From: Winogradskyella sp.
GTDB taxonomy: Bacteria; Bacteroidota; Bacteroidia; Flavobacteriales; Flavobacteriaceae
DNA length: 64,000 nt
Direction: 5' to 3'
Assembly: GCF_013213835.1 (NCBI RefSeq)
Contig: NZ_JABSSU010000008.1
Coordinates: 62,001-126,000, forward strand
Shown: positions 1 to 8,625 of the stretch, one piece after another
Position numbering within the stretch: the stretch's first letter is position 1
Layout: every line of letters starts with the position of its first letter
Translations under genes and position numbers: made by a program
The notes under the pieces: model-generated
The model's input: the letters and a program-made list of their open reading frames with translations, nothing else
Told to the model about the DNA's origin: nothing
Databases searched by the model: none

Positions 1-26
1 CTTAAATAATAATTAACTAAATAAAT

Positions 27-1493
27 ATGAAAAAAATTACTTTTTTGTTAATGAGCTTTCTTAGCATGTTAGGGTACTCTCAAGTTGTTTTAGAAGACTT
101 GGAGGGATCAGCACCATCAACACAATTTTTCGATGATAACGGCGGTGGTCAAATAAATGTGATATCGAATCCGGACACAATGAATGCGGTAAACACAAGT
201 GCGAATGCGCTAGAAATTATTACCAATGCTAGTGGAAATGCCTGGCAAGGAGCGGAATTAATTCTTCAAGGTGATTTAATGGATTTATCTTCAAATACTA
301 CAGTACAAATAGATGTTTATTCCACTACTGCAACGGATATATTAGCGAAAGTAGTTGCCGGTGGTGGTGGTACAGGTGCTGATTCAGCAACTGATGCCTC
401 TCATACTGGAAGCGGTTGGGAGACCTTGAGCTTTGACTTTTCTGCGACGAGAGATAATACTGCTGCAGCAAATGGAACATATCAAAATATTATTTTCTAT
501 CCATTATGGAATAATTTAGGTGGTACATGTACTACTGGATGTTATTCGCCTTATGGAACACCTGGTGTTTCAGCCATGGAAACTATTGTAGTTGATAATA
601 TTACGGCTGTTGCAGCAGCACCTGCCGAAACATGTAATGATGGAATTCAGAATCAAGATGAAACAGGTATAGATTGTGGTGGCTCCAGTTGTCCTCCCTG
701 CGCTGTTGCGCCTACAACTGCGGCACCAACACCACCTGCGAGACCTGCCGCAGATGTAATCTCTATTTATAGTGATGCTTATACAGATATTGGTGTTGAT
801 ACCTATGATACGCCTTGGTGTCCTGGAACAACAACTGAGGTTATGATTGATGGAAACGCAACACAATTACTCACAGGTGCATCATGTGATGGAATAGATT
901 GGCAAAGCAGTAGAACTGTAGATGCCTCTACATTTACACATTTTCATATAGATTTCTACACCGACGATCCAGATGTAACAACAGATGTTTTAAATATGAA
1001 GTTTTCTCAATGGGGCGGAACGAGTGGAGAAGTTTCTGCTTTAGAGTTTAATGTAAATAATGGAACAACACCAGGTTTAGCAACAGGGACTTGGGTATCG
1101 GTTGATATTGACCTGACTGCTATGCCGATAAACCCATTAGTTGGTGGTTTGTTAGATAGAGATGACATAGTACAGTTTGTATTTACAACATCTATGAATA
1201 ATGTATGGTGGGATAATTTGTATTTACATAAAAATACAGTATTGAGTACTGATGAATTTGAAGCAGCAGAATTAAGAGTATTCCCAAATCCAACTTCAAG
1301 CGATTGGACTATTTCAAGTTCTAGTGAAATTAGCAGCATCAACGTTTACGATATATTAGGGAAGCAAGTTGCTAGTTTAACTCCAAATAACTCAGAGGCT
1401 AGAATAAGTACGTTATCCTTGAAATCAGGGATCTATTTTGCAAGAGTAGAGGGCGTTAATGGTTCTCAAACTGTTAAGCTTGTGAAAGAATAA
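27..1493 (+). CDS. Secreted T9SS cargo protein with two beta-rich modules
   Basis: A 488-residue exported protein. Residues 1-18 form a signal peptide ending near YSQ. A beta-rich module (about 20-190) is followed by a Cys-rich linker of the CNDG...DCGG...CPPC type seen in many flavobacterial secreted proteins, a Pro/Ala/Thr spacer, a second module (about 243-405) with a WWDNLYLHK end, and a T9SS type A sorting domain (about 415-488, LRVFPNPTS to the terminal VKLVKE). I see no glycosidase or protease catalytic motif. Similar modules accompany polysaccharide-degrading enzymes in marine flavobacteria, so glycan binding at the cell surface is a reasonable inference and no more. A strong terminator follows directly. 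Export and sorting are well supported; the ligand is unknown. Confidence 0.8.
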   Translation: MKKITFLLMSFLSMLGYSQVVLEDLEGSAPSTQFFDDNGGGQINVISNPDTMNAVNTSANALEIITNASGNAWQGAELILQGDLMDLSSNTTVQIDVYSTTATDILAKVVAGGGGTGADSATDASHTGSGWETLSFDFSATRDNTAAANGTYQNIIFYPLWNNLGGTCTTGCYSPYGTPGVSAMETIVVDNITAVAAAPAETCNDGIQNQDETGIDCGGSSCPPCAVAPTTAAPTPPARPAADVISIYSDAYTDIGVDTYDTPWCPGTTTEVMIDGNATQLLTGASCDGIDWQSSRTVDASTFTHFHIDFYTDDPDVTTDVLNMKFSQWGGTSGEVSALEFNVNNGTTPGLATGTWVSVDIDLTAMPINPLVGGLLDRDDIVQFVFTTSMNNVWWDNLYLHKNTVLSTDEFEAAELRVFPNPTSSDWTISSSSEISSINVYDILGKQVASLTPNNSEARISTLSLKSGIYFARVEGVNGSQTVKLVKE

Positions 1494-1535
1494 AATTAAT
1501 AGCAGATAATAATCCCATACTTATTATTTGATACT

Positions 1536-1566
1536 AAAGAGCGTGTATATAACACGCTCTTTTTAT
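1536..1566 (+). terminator. Rho-independent terminator after the first T9SS cargo gene
   Basis: An 11-bp perfect stem (AAAGAGCGTGT, 1536-1546, with its complement at 1552-1562), a 5-nt loop and a T-rich tail. It shows that an in-frame ATG at 1528 cannot be the start of the next gene, because that start would sit just before the hairpin. Confidence 0.9.
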
Positions 1567-1599
1567 TTAAATAAACTAAATTTACAGAAAGATAATTTT

Positions 1600-3720
1600 A
1601 TGATTAAGCAAGCATTGATCTTGATAATTTTAGGGTTGTGGTTAAACAGTTGTGGTGATGAAACAAACAAAGCTGTGTTTACCAATGCAAACGACGAGGC
1701 TAATGATTTAATTAATGAAACAAGTCCTTATTTGTTACAGCATGCCTATAATCCGGTTAATTGGAAGGCTTGGAATACGGAAACACTGAAATTAGCTAAG
1801 CAACAAAATAAATTGATGATAATTTCTGTTGGATATTCAGCTTGTCATTGGTGTCATGTCATGGAGGAAGAAAGTTTTGAAAACGATTCAGTAGCAAAGC
1901 TAATGAATGATAACTTTATTAATATTAAAATAGACAGAGAAGAACGACCAGACGTAGATCAAATTTATATGAATGCCGTTCAACTTATGACTGGTAGTGG
2001 TGGTTGGCCGCTTAACTGTATTGCACTACCTGACGGAAGACCAGTTTTTGGAGGAACTTATTTTACAAAAAAGCAATGGACAAAAATCCTTGAGGATATG
2101 TCTAATTTATTTAAATCAAACCCTGATAAGGTTATTTCTTATGCAGAGCAGCTTACAGAAGGAATTAAAAACTCCAACCTTATAACAGTAAACAAAAATC
2201 ATGTTCCCTTTCATTTCGATAGTATTTCTAGATCTATTTCAGTATTAGAGAAATCATTAGATTATAAGTTTGGTGGAAGCTTGGGTTATCCTAAATTTCC
2301 AATGCCTAGCCAACTAAATTTACTATTGCGTTACAGTCACCATAATGACAATAAAACATTACAAGGTTATGTATTGAAATCATTAGATAAAATGGCAAAT
2401 GGTGGGATATATGATCATATTGGTGGTGGATTTTCAAGATATTCGGTTGATGAAAAATGGCATATTCCACATTTCGAGAAAATGCTTTATGATAATGCTC
2501 AACTTGTAAGTTTATATTCTAAGGCTTTTCAAGTAAGTCAAGATGAAAACTATAAAACAATAGTTGAGGAAACTTTAAAATTTGTTGAAGATGAACTTAC
2601 TGCCGAAAACGGATCATTCTATTCTGCCATAGATGCAGATAGTAAAAATGATAAAGGTGAGATGGAAGAAGGAGCTTTTTATGTTTGGTCAAGAGAAGAA
2701 TTAAAAGCAGCCTTAAAAAATGATTTTGAACTTTTTCAGTCTTATTATAATGTAAATGCGGTTGGAAAATGGGAAAATGACACTTACGTACTTTATAAAA
2801 CCAAATCAGATGAAGAATTTTCTAGAGAGAAAAATATTCCTCTTGAGGATTTAAATTTTAAGGTTAAAAAATGGAAAAGAATACTGAAAGATTATAGAAA
2901 TCAGCGTGAGTTACCTCGAAAAGATGATAAAGCATTGACATCATGGAATGCTATAATGCTATCCGCTTATATCGATGCTCATAAAGCTTTTGGGAATCAG
3001 GACTATTTAAATAAGGCTATAAAGAATGCACATTTTATAATAGAAAATCAATTAAGAGAAGATGGTGGTTTAAACCATAACTATAAAGATGATAAAAGTA
3101 GCATAAATGGTTTTTTAGAGGACTACGCACACGTAATATCAGCATACATAAAGCTTTATCAAGTTACTTTAGATGAAAAGTGGCTTACAGTTTCTAAAAA
3201 TCTACTTGATTATACCGTGGAGCATTTTGTAAATGAGGGCAATGGGATGTTTTACTACACTTCAAACAGTGAAACAAATTTAATAGCAAGGAAAACTGAA
3301 GTATTTGATAATGTAATTCCATCTTCAAATTCTATTATGGCAGTTGTTCTATTTAAACTAGGACATTATTATTCAGAAAAGAAATATATACAGATGAGTA
3401 ATCAAATGCTGAACAATTTGAGTGGAGATATGTTAAAGACACCTTCCGGTTATACTAATTGGTTGACATTGTATTTAAATCGTTCAAATCCTTACTATGA
3501 GGTAGCTATAATCGGTGATGAAGCTCAAGGTATGTTAAAGAAATTAAATGCATATTATTTGCCAAATATTCTAATTTCTAGTTCTATAAAAGAAAGCAAA
3601 TTACCATTACTTAAAAACAAGTACATAGAAGATCAGACTTTAATATATGTCTGTGTCAACGGGACATGTAAACTTCCAGTTTCTGTTTTAGATGAAGCAT
3701 TGAGTCAAATTTCTAAGTGA
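1600..3720 (+). CDS. DUF255/YyaL-type thioredoxin-like lipoprotein
   Basis: A 706-residue protein of the DUF255 (YyaL, spermatogenesis-associated protein 20) family: an N-terminal thioredoxin-like domain with the motif SACHWCHVM (Cys82 and Cys85) followed by an (alpha/alpha)6-barrel-like region resembling N-acylglucosamine 2-epimerases. The start at 1600 is preferred over the in-frame ATG at 1528. It gives a lipoprotein signal peptide (MIKQALILIILGLWLNSC, lipobox Cys18), and the earlier start precedes a terminator. Homologues are usually cytosolic, so the lipidation signal is a Bacteroidota feature that places it in the periplasm or a membrane. Biochemical function is not established for the family. 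Its last 38 codons recur as a detached fragment 1.3 kb downstream. Confidence 0.85.
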   Translation: MIKQALILIILGLWLNSCGDETNKAVFTNANDEANDLINETSPYLLQHAYNPVNWKAWNTETLKLAKQQNKLMIISVGYSACHWCHVMEEESFENDSVAKLMNDNFINIKIDREERPDVDQIYMNAVQLMTGSGGWPLNCIALPDGRPVFGGTYFTKKQWTKILEDMSNLFKSNPDKVISYAEQLTEGIKNSNLITVNKNHVPFHFDSISRSISVLEKSLDYKFGGSLGYPKFPMPSQLNLLLRYSHHNDNKTLQGYVLKSLDKMANGGIYDHIGGGFSRYSVDEKWHIPHFEKMLYDNAQLVSLYSKAFQVSQDENYKTIVEETLKFVEDELTAENGSFYSAIDADSKNDKGEMEEGAFYVWSREELKAALKNDFELFQSYYNVNAVGKWENDTYVLYKTKSDEEFSREKNIPLEDLNFKVKKWKRILKDYRNQRELPRKDDKALTSWNAIMLSAYIDAHKAFGNQDYLNKAIKNAHFIIENQLREDGGLNHNYKDDKSSINGFLEDYAHVISAYIKLYQVTLDEKWLTVSKNLLDYTVEHFVNEGNGMFYYTSNSETNLIARKTEVFDNVIPSSNSIMAVVLFKLGHYYSEKKYIQMSNQMLNNLSGDMLKTPSGYTNWLTLYLNRSNPYYEVAIIGDEAQGMLKKLNAYYLPNILISSSIKESKLPLLKNKYIEDQTLIYVCVNGTCKLPVSVLDEALSQISK

Positions 3721-3740
3721 TTCATGTACATAATAACAAA

Positions 3741-3784
3741 CCAACTCAATTACTAAGATGGTGAATAATTGAGTTGGCTTTAAA
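3741..3784 (+). terminator. Terminator-like hairpin after the DUF255 gene
   Basis: A 12-bp perfect inverted repeat (CCAACTCAATTA at 3741-3752, complement at 3766-3777) with a 13-nt loop and a short CTTTAAA tail. The T-run is weak, so termination is likely but not certain. Confidence 0.6.
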
Positions 3785-3856
3785 TTGAGTTATTAATTCA
3801 ATATTTTATCAGTAATTGAAGTCAATTTAGTTAGTCTTGAAGTATTCTACGAATAC

Positions 3857-4600
3857 TTAATTATATGCCTTTAAGGTCTTTCTTTTACCGTTCACTTCGA
3901 CCGCAATGAGGATTATACCTTTATAATTCAGATTAATTTCAGTAGAATATGAATTTTGAATTTTTAAAGCTTTATTATCATAAATTTTTTTACCTATAGT
4001 ATCGTAAATCTGAATTGAGATTTTTCCACTTTCAAAATTTTCAAGAAATAATTTATTGTCAATAAATTTCATATTGACATTATTAGTGTTGCTGAATAAA
4101 GAATTACCTAAGGTAGAACTTTTTGTAGCATCGGTAAGATCAATATATAAATCTACTGTTTGATTATTTCCGCCACCACCGAATTGATTTTGAAAAAGCA
4201 AATTAAAGCCAAAAATAGTAGTACCATCAGGTACACCCGTATAATGATTAGCTAAATTAATGGTAATACTATATGTGTTAGGCTGAGTGCCATTATCACC
4301 ATCAGTTAGGTTTAATACTGGTTGTGAAGTAAGATCATTAAAATCGGGTGCGCCTTGAAATCCGCCATTAGATGTATCTAGTCCGCCATACATGTATATT
4401 TGATCTTGAAATTCAGTGTAAAAGTTATTTACAATATCAGTATCTTCAAATACTATAGTAATCTCATCATTTACAGTAGATGTTGCTGTTACATTGATTG
4501 CTGAACCGTCATAGTCCGATAGATTAATAGTTTCTTGAGCCTCAATAAATAGCACGCTCGATAGAATGAGAGACATTAAAAAAGGTAGTTTTTTATTCAT
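3857..4600 (-). CDS. Small secreted protein with T9SS-like C-terminal domain
   Basis: A 247-residue exported protein facing the DUF255 gene. Signal peptide about 1-21 (ending IEAQ), a beta-rich body with a Gly-rich stretch near NQFGGGGNNQ, and a C-terminal region (about 175-247) with the T9SS sorting pattern: IQIYDTIGKKIYDNK, then a strand-turn-strand, ending KRKTLKAYN. I recognise no enzyme motif. The gene sits exactly between the complete DUF255 gene and the detached DUF255 3' fragment, so it may have arrived with, or caused, that rearrangement. A surface-bound binding or structural role is inferred from the export signals only. Confidence 0.7.
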   Translation of the reverse strand: MNKKLPFLMSLILSSVLFIEAQETINLSDYDGSAINVTATSTVNDEITIVFEDTDIVNNFYTEFQDQIYMYGGLDTSNGGFQGAPDFNDLTSQPVLNLTDGDNGTQPNTYSITINLANHYTGVPDGTTIFGFNLLFQNQFGGGGNNQTVDLYIDLTDATKSSTLGNSLFSNTNNVNMKFIDNKLFLENFESGKISIQIYDTIGKKIYDNKALKIQNSYSTEINLNYKGIILIAVEVNGKRKTLKAYN

Positions 4601-4914
4601 AAAAGTATGTTGTTTAGTGGTTTATAATGAAGTATGAAATTATAAATTAATTTTAAAACTTAAAATTTTATTTTCAATAATTGTCTTTTAGTATACTTCA
4701 TGCTTTAAATTAAAATCCTTTTTTGACATTTAAAAATATAAAGGAACGATTCAGAATATGTTATAATTAAGGTTACTTAATTCTTGAAAGTAAGTGCATA
4801 GCTGTTATTGTTTTTTTCATGTAAATTTTAAATTCTAGCTTTATATAAATAAATGTTTTGCTGCTATTAATGATACATAAAAGATGTACATCAAATGTAA
4901 TTTTTTTAGAATAT
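4601..4914. other. AT-rich intergenic stretch
   Basis: About 314 bp with no credible reading frame. It contains a loose 9-bp inverted repeat (ATGAAGTAT near 4628, its complement near 4694) that may belong to the control region of the minus-strand gene. I saw no exact TAnnTTTG promoter and nothing else. Confidence 0.4.
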
Positions 4915-4923
4915 TAATGTAAC

Positions 4924-5043
4924 TTACAGTTGTTAAAAAATAAGTATATTGAAGATGAAACTTTAATATATGTTTGTGTAAATGGAACATGTAAGCTTCC
5001 TGTTTCAACTGTAGAGGAAGCGATCGGTCAGATTTCAAAATAA
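4924..5043 (+). pseudogene. Detached 3' fragment of a second DUF255 gene
   Basis: Read in frame, this encodes LQLLKNKYIEDETLIYVCVN (4924-4983), then GTCKLPV and ...GQISK-stop. It matches the last 39 residues of the complete DUF255 protein (LPLLKNKYIEDQTLIYVCVN... and ...SQISK) with mostly synonymous base differences. No start codon or remaining gene lies upstream, and an in-frame stop sits at 4915-4917. The stop codon is 6 bp before the LacI-type gene, so in the ancestral order a DUF255 gene probably ran directly into that regulator. The rest of this copy is gone. Confidence 0.85.
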
Positions 5044-5049
5044 GAGCTT

Positions 5050-6054
5050 ATGACAACATTAAAAGAACTTGCCAAATTATTAAACATTTCGGTTTCTACC
5101 GTTTCTAAGGCATTAAACGATAGTCATGAGATTAGTGAGAACACTAAACGAAGAGTTAATGAATTAGCGGCAAAACTCAATTATAAACCAAACCGAATAG
5201 CACAACAGTTAAAGACGAATCAAACAAAGACACTCGGTGTTATCCTTCCAACAGTAACCAACCCATTTTTTGCAGAAGTTCTTCACGGTATTGAGACGAA
5301 AGCAACAGACTTAGATTATGATATTATTGTCTGCTTATCTGACGAAACGTTACTTAAGGAAAGAAGAAGTCTTGAGTTATTGTCTAATGGAAGTGTTGAT
5401 GGGTTTATTATGGCAGTAGCAAGAGAAAGTCAGTTAGAAGAATATTCTGAGCATATACAATCTGTTATTGATAGCAGAGTACCAGTTTTAATGTTCGATC
5501 GTGTGGTTAACGAGATAGAGTGTGATAAAGTGGTTGTGGATGACTTTCAATCCGTTTATGATGCTACAGAGTATTTAATAAAACAAGAAGGGCGAAAGAA
5601 TATTCTGCTAGTAAGTAATATTGAAGAGTTAAGTGTTGGTAAACTCAGAATTAGTGGTTATGAAAAAGCTATTGCCGACAATGCTTTAAAATCTAATGTA
5701 CTGAAACTGGGTAGCATTGAAAATGTTGAGGAAGCTGTCTATAAATGTTTAGAGGATGATCCATCAATCGATGCCGTATTATCAATTGATCATATTACAG
5801 GAATTATTGCAATAAATATGGCTAAGAATTTGAAGAGAAGCATACCTGAGGATTTATCCGTTATAGGTTTTGGATATGAACATACGCATTTATTGTCAAG
5901 TCCAAAGATTTCTATAATTCATCAAAAAGCCCACGAGATTGGTGCAATGTCTGTTAAGCTATTAGTAGATAGTTTAAAGGCCGAAGAACACCAATTGCAA
6001 ACCATAGTTGTACCCAGCGAATTGAAACTAGGCGAGTCTTCTAAAAGTTCGTAA
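5050..6054 (+). CDS. LacI-family transcriptional regulator
   Basis: A 334-residue LacI/GalR repressor-type protein. The N-terminal helix-turn-helix is classical (LKELAKLLNISVSTVSKALN, residues about 4-23), followed by the hinge helix (NYKPNRIAQQLK) and a periplasmic-binding-protein-like effector domain (about 60-330, starting TLGVILPTVTNPFF). Relatives in marine flavobacteria often control sugar uptake or polysaccharide genes, but the effector cannot be read from the sequence. The start is only 6 bp after the DUF255 fragment, which suggests former co-transcription. No clear promoter is visible directly upstream, so present expression may rely on sequence left by the rearrangement. Confidence 0.92.
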   Translation: MTTLKELAKLLNISVSTVSKALNDSHEISENTKRRVNELAAKLNYKPNRIAQQLKTNQTKTLGVILPTVTNPFFAEVLHGIETKATDLDYDIIVCLSDETLLKERRSLELLSNGSVDGFIMAVARESQLEEYSEHIQSVIDSRVPVLMFDRVVNEIECDKVVVDDFQSVYDATEYLIKQEGRKNILLVSNIEELSVGKLRISGYEKAIADNALKSNVLKLGSIENVEEAVYKCLEDDPSIDAVLSIDHITGIIAINMAKNLKRSIPEDLSVIGFGYEHTHLLSSPKISIIHQKAHEIGAMSVKLLVDSLKAEEHQLQTIVVPSELKLGESSKSS

Positions 6055-6109
6055 TAAATGTGTCTCGCAATTACAGTACTTTTCTAATTCAACTTATAAG
6101 GACTGTCTG

Positions 6110-7345
6110 TTATAGTTTAATGTAATTCAATACTTTGCCGACAGCACCTTTATTATCAGCTACAAAATTTTTATTAATATCACCTTGAAGTTGAATTTTT
6201 TCAGGATGCTTTATAAGGTCTTCAAGCTTTTCTGAGAATTCGATTTTATTTTTTACAGTAGTGACTCCATTTAAAGAGATCAGTTTAAGGGCTTCAGGGA
6301 ATTTACTATAGTTTTTACCAATAATGATTGGCACACCGAAAACAGCTGGTTCTAAGATGTTATGAAGACCTGTAGTACCTGCTGCACCACCTATATAAAC
6401 GATATCAGCATAGCTATATACTTTACTAAGATATCCGATTGTGTCTAAAATAAATACTTTGTATTTGGATAACTCTTCGTCTTTCATTTCAGAAAATCTT
6501 AAAGTATTTACTTTTAGTGAAGATTTTATGTTTTCTGCATAGCTCGGCTTAATATTATGAGGTGCAATAATATACTTTACATCATCATTTTTACAACTAT
6601 TAATATAATCTAAAAAAAGTTCGTCGTCATCTGGCCAAGTACTTCCAAAAACAACGCAGGTTTTATTGTTTTTAAAGGATTCAATAAAAGGTACAGCATT
6701 GTCAATACTCAACTGATTGGTAACTCTATCAAACCTGGTATCTCCAGATAAAGTCACATTGTTATAATCTATAGACTCAAGTAAAGATTTAGATGATTCA
6801 TCTTGAACAAAAATATGATTGAAGGCAAAGAGAGCTAGTCTCATAAACTTACCATACCATTTAAAGAAGCTATGTTTTTCCCTAAATACTGCAGAAATCA
6901 GAATTGCATTAAGATTTCGTTTTTTAATTTCAAATAGAAAATTAGGCCAAATTTCATACTTTACAAAAACAATGAAATCTGGATTAACGATGTCTAAAAA
7001 ACGCTTTGCGTTATTTTTAGTATCTAATGGTAAATACACTACCAAATCGGCAATTTTAGTGTTCTTTCTTATTTCATAACCAGATGGCGAAAAGAAGGAA
7101 ATAACTACTTTATAGTTAGGGTATTTTGCCTTTAGTGCTTCAAAAACTGGTAAGCCTTGCTCATATTCACCTAATGATGCGCAATGAAACCAAAAGGTCT
7201 TATCTTCTTGATTAATAGAGTTTTTTAGCTTTCTAAAAGTCTCCTTTCTACCAAGAACACCCAATTTTAACTTAGAATTAAATAAGGCAATAATCTTAAT
7301 TATAATTCCTGCAAAAGCAATTCCTATGGAGTAGAGTAGTCTCAA
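6110..7345 (-). CDS. waaA: 3-deoxy-D-manno-octulosonic acid (Kdo) transferase
   Basis: A 411-residue glycosyltransferase of family GT30 that adds Kdo from CMP-Kdo to lipid A precursors at the cytoplasmic face of the inner membrane. The N-terminal hydrophobic anchor (about 1-22) is followed by the FWFHCASLGEYEQGLP block containing the family's catalytic Glu, and a C-terminal domain with GGAAGTTGLHNILEPAVFGVP, the nucleotide-binding region. Length fits the family. It is divergent from the aminotransferase gene at 7464, with about 118 bp between the two starts. Ends point toward the LacI-type gene (convergent). Confidence 0.93.
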   Translation of the reverse strand: MRLLYSIGIAFAGIIIKIIALFNSKLKLGVLGRKETFRKLKNSINQEDKTFWFHCASLGEYEQGLPVFEALKAKYPNYKVVISFFSPSGYEIRKNTKIADLVVYLPLDTKNNAKRFLDIVNPDFIVFVKYEIWPNFLFEIKKRNLNAILISAVFREKHSFFKWYGKFMRLALFAFNHIFVQDESSKSLLESIDYNNVTLSGDTRFDRVTNQLSIDNAVPFIESFKNNKTCVVFGSTWPDDDELFLDYINSCKNDDVKYIIAPHNIKPSYAENIKSSLKVNTLRFSEMKDEELSKYKVFILDTIGYLSKVYSYADIVYIGGAAGTTGLHNILEPAVFGVPIIIGKNYSKFPEALKLISLNGVTTVKNKIEFSEKLEDLIKHPEKIQLQGDINKNFVADNKGAVGKVLNYIKL

Positions 7346-7389
7346 TAATTTAGATTTATGCTAAAATACATTTCTTTCAATTAAATGCA

Positions 7390-7419
7390 TTGGGATAGAA
7401 TTACAATTTTGTACTTTAG
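7390..7419 (+). promoter_or_regulatory. Promoter of the aminotransferase-galE pair
   Basis: TTG at 7390-7392, 19-nt spacer, TACTTTAG at 7412-7419, close to the Bacteroidota consensus TTG/TAnnTTTG. It lies 45 bp before the start at 7464. Confidence 0.6.
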
Positions 7420-7463
7420 CTATAACTCAATGCTTTAAAGACTTCATTAATAAAAGCTAAATA

Positions 7464-8621
7464 ATGAAAAAAATTCAAATGGTTGACTTGGTAAGTCAAT
7501 ACACAAAAATAAAAGATGTTGTAGATCCTTCGATCCAAGAAATATTAGAGAGTGCCGCATTTATAAATGGACCAAAAGTTCATCAATTTCAAAAAAACTT
7601 AGAAGATTACTTAAACGTTAAACACGTTATTCCTTGTGCTAATGGTACAGACGCTTTGCAGATAGCCATGATGGGATTAGGTCTTAAACCTGGTGAGGAA
7701 GTCATCACGGCAGATTTTACTTTTGCCGCTACGGTTGAAGTTATTGCATTACTTCAATTAACACCTGTTTTGGTGGATGTAGACCCTGTAACTTTTAATA
7801 TAGATGTAGCTGCAATAGAAAAGGCAATTACGCCAAAAACTAAGGCTATTGTACCAGTACATTTATTTGGCTTGGCGGCGAATATGGATGAAATTATGGC
7901 TTTGGCAGAGAAACATAATCTTTACGTTATTGAAGATAATGCACAAGGAATAGGTGCTAGTTATACACATGGTGATGGTTCTAAAACTAAAACCGGTGTT
8001 ATAGGTCATGTGGCATCAACATCATTTTTCCCGTCAAAGAATTTAGGATGTTATGGTGATGGTGGAGCCATCTTTACTAACGATGATGATTTGGCACATA
8101 CTATAAGAGGTATTGTGAATCATGGCATGTATAAGCGCTACCATCACGACGTGGTTGGTGTAAATTCTAGATTAGATTCTATACAAGCGGCAGTTTTGGA
8201 TGCGAAACTTCCACATTTAGATGATTATAATAATGCAAGAAGAAATGCTGCACGAAAATATACAGAAGCTTTCAAAAATCATCCAAAGATTGTAACTCCT
8301 AGTGGAAGAAGATCTTGCGACGGTATTTGTGATACATGTGATTGTCATGTGTTTCATCAGTATACCTTAAATCTTATTGATGTAGATAGAGATGCTCTAG
8401 TAGCGCATTTACAGGAAAAAAATATTCCATGTGGGGTTTACTATCCAATACCACTTCACAAGCAAAAGGCATACGAAGATGACCGTTATAATGAAGCAGA
8501 TTTTGAAGTCACTAATGCATTAGTGAAATCTGTTATTTCCCTTCCTATGCATACGGAATTAGATGATGAGCAAATAGCGCATATAACTAGCACAGTTATT
8601 AATTTTATAGATAATAATTAA
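7464..8621 (+). CDS. DegT/DnrJ/EryC1/StrS sugar aminotransferase
   Basis: A 385-residue PLP-dependent aminotransferase of the DegT family, which transfers an amino group to keto-sugar nucleotides for surface polysaccharides. The PLP lysine lies in FFPSKNLGCYGDGGA, and the cofactor aspartate in VIEDNAQGIGAS. A short insertion carries four cysteines, CDGICDTCDC (residues 285-294), followed by HVFHQYT. This is unusual for the general family and may bind metal. It is followed 4 bp later by galE, so the pair likely makes and aminates a nucleotide sugar. The exact substrate cannot be read. Confidence 0.88.
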   Translation: MKKIQMVDLVSQYTKIKDVVDPSIQEILESAAFINGPKVHQFQKNLEDYLNVKHVIPCANGTDALQIAMMGLGLKPGEEVITADFTFAATVEVIALLQLTPVLVDVDPVTFNIDVAAIEKAITPKTKAIVPVHLFGLAANMDEIMALAEKHNLYVIEDNAQGIGASYTHGDGSKTKTGVIGHVASTSFFPSKNLGCYGDGGAIFTNDDDLAHTIRGIVNHGMYKRYHHDVVGVNSRLDSIQAAVLDAKLPHLDDYNNARRNAARKYTEAFKNHPKIVTPSGRRSCDGICDTCDCHVFHQYTLNLIDVDRDALVAHLQEKNIPCGVYYPIPLHKQKAYEDDRYNEADFEVTNALVKSVISLPMHTELDDEQIAHITSTVINFIDNN

Positions 8622-8625
8622 GCAT

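Noticed and set aside
1528..1599. Upstream start for the DUF255 gene at 1528
   Set aside because: It would begin just before the preceding gene's terminator hairpin and would hide a clear lipoprotein signal peptide.
3857..5043. Insertion sequence as the cause of the DUF255 rearrangement
   Set aside because: No transposase, no terminal inverted repeats and no target duplications could be seen; the gene between is a T9SS cargo protein.
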